Shown: one piece after another, positions 63,114 to 64,000 of the stretch | Layout of the letters: every line of letters begins with the position of its first letter | How positions within the stretch are numbered: the stretch's first letter is position 1 | DNA from: Pedobacter nyackensis | Lineage (GTDB): Bacteria > Bacteroidota > Bacteroidia > Sphingobacteriales > Sphingobacteriaceae | Length of the DNA stretch: 64,000 nucleotides | Assembly (NCBI RefSeq): GCF_900176505.1 | Contig: NZ_FWYB01000011.1 | Location: 112,922-176,921 of the forward strand | Direction: 5' to 3' | Notes under the pieces: model-generated | The model's input: the letters and a program-made list of their open reading frames with translations, nothing else | Database searches by the model: none | Told to the model about the DNA's origin: nothing | Translations under genes and position numbers: made by a program

Positions 63114-64000
63114 ATGGTTAATTTTTACCAAACACGTTTTTTTTTAGCGGTTTTTGCATTGATCCTGTTTAGCTGTATACAGGTACAGGCTCAACAACTT
63201 CCGCAAATCAATTATCAGGGGGTGGCCAGAAAAGCTGATGGCAGCCCGGTAATGGAGCAATCTATAGCATTAAGGTTAACTATTCGTGATGGCGGGGCAA
63301 CCGGCAGCAGCGTTTATTCGGAAACCAGGCAGCGGACCACAAACAAATTTGGTTTATATGCTGTGGTGATTGGCAGTACAGGAGCGCTTTCGCAAACCGG
63401 TTCAATGACCACTGTGAACTGGTCTACCGGCAATAAATTTCTCCAGGTAGAAATCGATCCTGCAGGAGGTGGAAGTTTTATAGATATGGGCACTTCTCAG
63501 CTTCAGTCTGTTCCCTATGCCATTTACGCAAGTACTGCCGCACCAGGTGGGACTGCGGGAGGAGATTTGGGAGGTACTTACCCTAATCCAACAGTAACCA
63601 AACTTCAGGGCGCTGCTGTGAGTACTGCGGTACCGCTTAATGGACAGATCCTTAAATGGAATGGAACTGTTTGGCTGCCAAGTGATATAGCCGCTACAAT
63701 TGGTAAAGCAGATGCCACTACCGATGGGTATTTAAGTAAAGCCGACTGGCTGATATTTAATGGCAAGGCCACTGTTACTTATGTTGATGCAGCTATATTA
63801 GCCAATTCAAATGCATTAACGGCGGAAACCACACGCGCAACAACAGCAGAAGGCGTGTTAACTACAGCTGTAGCTGCCAAAGAAGCTGCTGCAAATAAAA
63901 GCACCAATGTTGCAGCCGATGCAGCTTCCGATACCAAATATCCAAGTGTTAAGGCCATAAAAACTTATGTTGATGGGGCTTCGGCAACAGGAACAACAGG
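63114..64000 (+). CDS. Tail-fibre-like secreted protein (3' end cut by window)
   Basis: The ATG at 63114 opens a signal peptide (MVNFYQTRFFLAVFALILFS, cut near QAQQ) and an open frame of 295 codons runs to the window edge without a stop. The first 130 residues (LPQINYQGVARKADGSPVME, then LQSVPYAIYAS) are a common N-terminal module of large Bacteroidota surface proteins. Then come tail-fibre-like segments: GGDLGGTYPNPTVTKLQGAA, KADATTDGYLSKADWLIFNG, and Ala/Thr-rich YPSVKAIKTYVDGAS. The C-terminus is outside the window, so neither a peptidase S74 chaperone nor a sorting domain can be seen. Its position 17 bp after the small T9SS gene suggests one transcript. Confidence 0.8.
   Translation, partial: MVNFYQTRFFLAVFALILFSCIQVQAQQLPQINYQGVARKADGSPVMEQSIALRLTIRDGGATGSSVYSETRQRTTNKFGLYAVVIGSTGALSQTGSMTTVNWSTGNKFLQVEIDPAGGGSFIDMGTSQLQSVPYAIYASTAAPGGTAGGDLGGTYPNPTVTKLQGAAVSTAVPLNGQILKWNGTVWLPSDIAATIGKADATTDGYLSKADWLIFNGKATVTYVDAAILANSNALTAETTRATTAEGVLTTAVAAKEAAANKSTNVAADAASDTKYPSVKAIKTYVDGASATGTT

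Overview
The window comes from a member of the phylum Bacteroidota, most likely family Sphingobacteriaceae (Pedobacter-like). The evidence is two SusC/SusD pairs with their own ECF sigma/FecR regulators, a PorP/SprF protein next to proteins with type IX secretion (T9SS) sorting domains, DUF4843, DUF4468 and PKD-like lipoproteins, AT-rich spacers, promoter -7 boxes of the Bacteroidetes type (TAnnTTTG), and few Shine-Dalgarno sites. The genus is an inference.

Positions 1-9521 hold a nitrate-assimilation locus. One minus-strand operon runs nirB, nirD, a MoeB-rhodanese protein, a MoaC-MoaB/MogA fusion, moeA, narK and a molybdopterin nitrate reductase cut by the left window edge. The divergent cobA (siroheme branch) would supply the NirB cofactor. 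Together they cover nitrate import, reduction to nitrite and then ammonium, and part of molybdenum-cofactor synthesis. Positions 9632-18136 hold housekeeping and transport genes: a small HMA-like protein, two APC permeases, a K+-dependent membrane pyrophosphatase (hppA) and a PIF1/RecD-like helicase.

Positions 18378-31169 begin with two small genes, then an ECF sigma/FecR/SusC/SusD module with DUF4843 and PKD-like lipoproteins, followed by two secreted thioredoxin-fold proteins. After an OmpA-like lipoprotein and a small secreted protein, positions 32456-42590 hold a second ECF/FecR/SusC/SusD module, here with a divergent sigma gene, again followed by two TlpA-like proteins. Neither module contains a glycoside hydrolase or peptidase, so the cargo is unclear. 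The repeated link to thioredoxin-fold proteins is the most distinctive feature of this part.

Positions 42676-55287 are mixed: a YhcC-type radical SAM protein, a GH20 hexosaminidase with a PA14-like tail, an ammonium transporter next to an outer-membrane beta-barrel protein, a DUF4468 protein, a YkuK family protein, a DEAD-box helicase, a half-size DUF1456 protein, a PAS/HisKA protein without an ATPase domain, a KdgF-like cupin, AlkB, and a membrane-anchored AraC regulator.

Positions 55430-64000 form a T9SS surface-protein locus: a 1964-residue adhesin with ten Ig-like repeats (including a 918-bp duplicated three-repeat block), its PorP/SprF partner, a 38-codon remnant of an AraC gene, a small T9SS-sorted protein, and the start of a tail-fibre-like secreted protein. 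The AraC remnant, and a 17-base motif shared by the two AraC 3' flanks, indicate that an AraC plus T9SS-cargo unit was duplicated here. No rRNA, tRNA, CRISPR array, insertion sequence or prophage core was seen.
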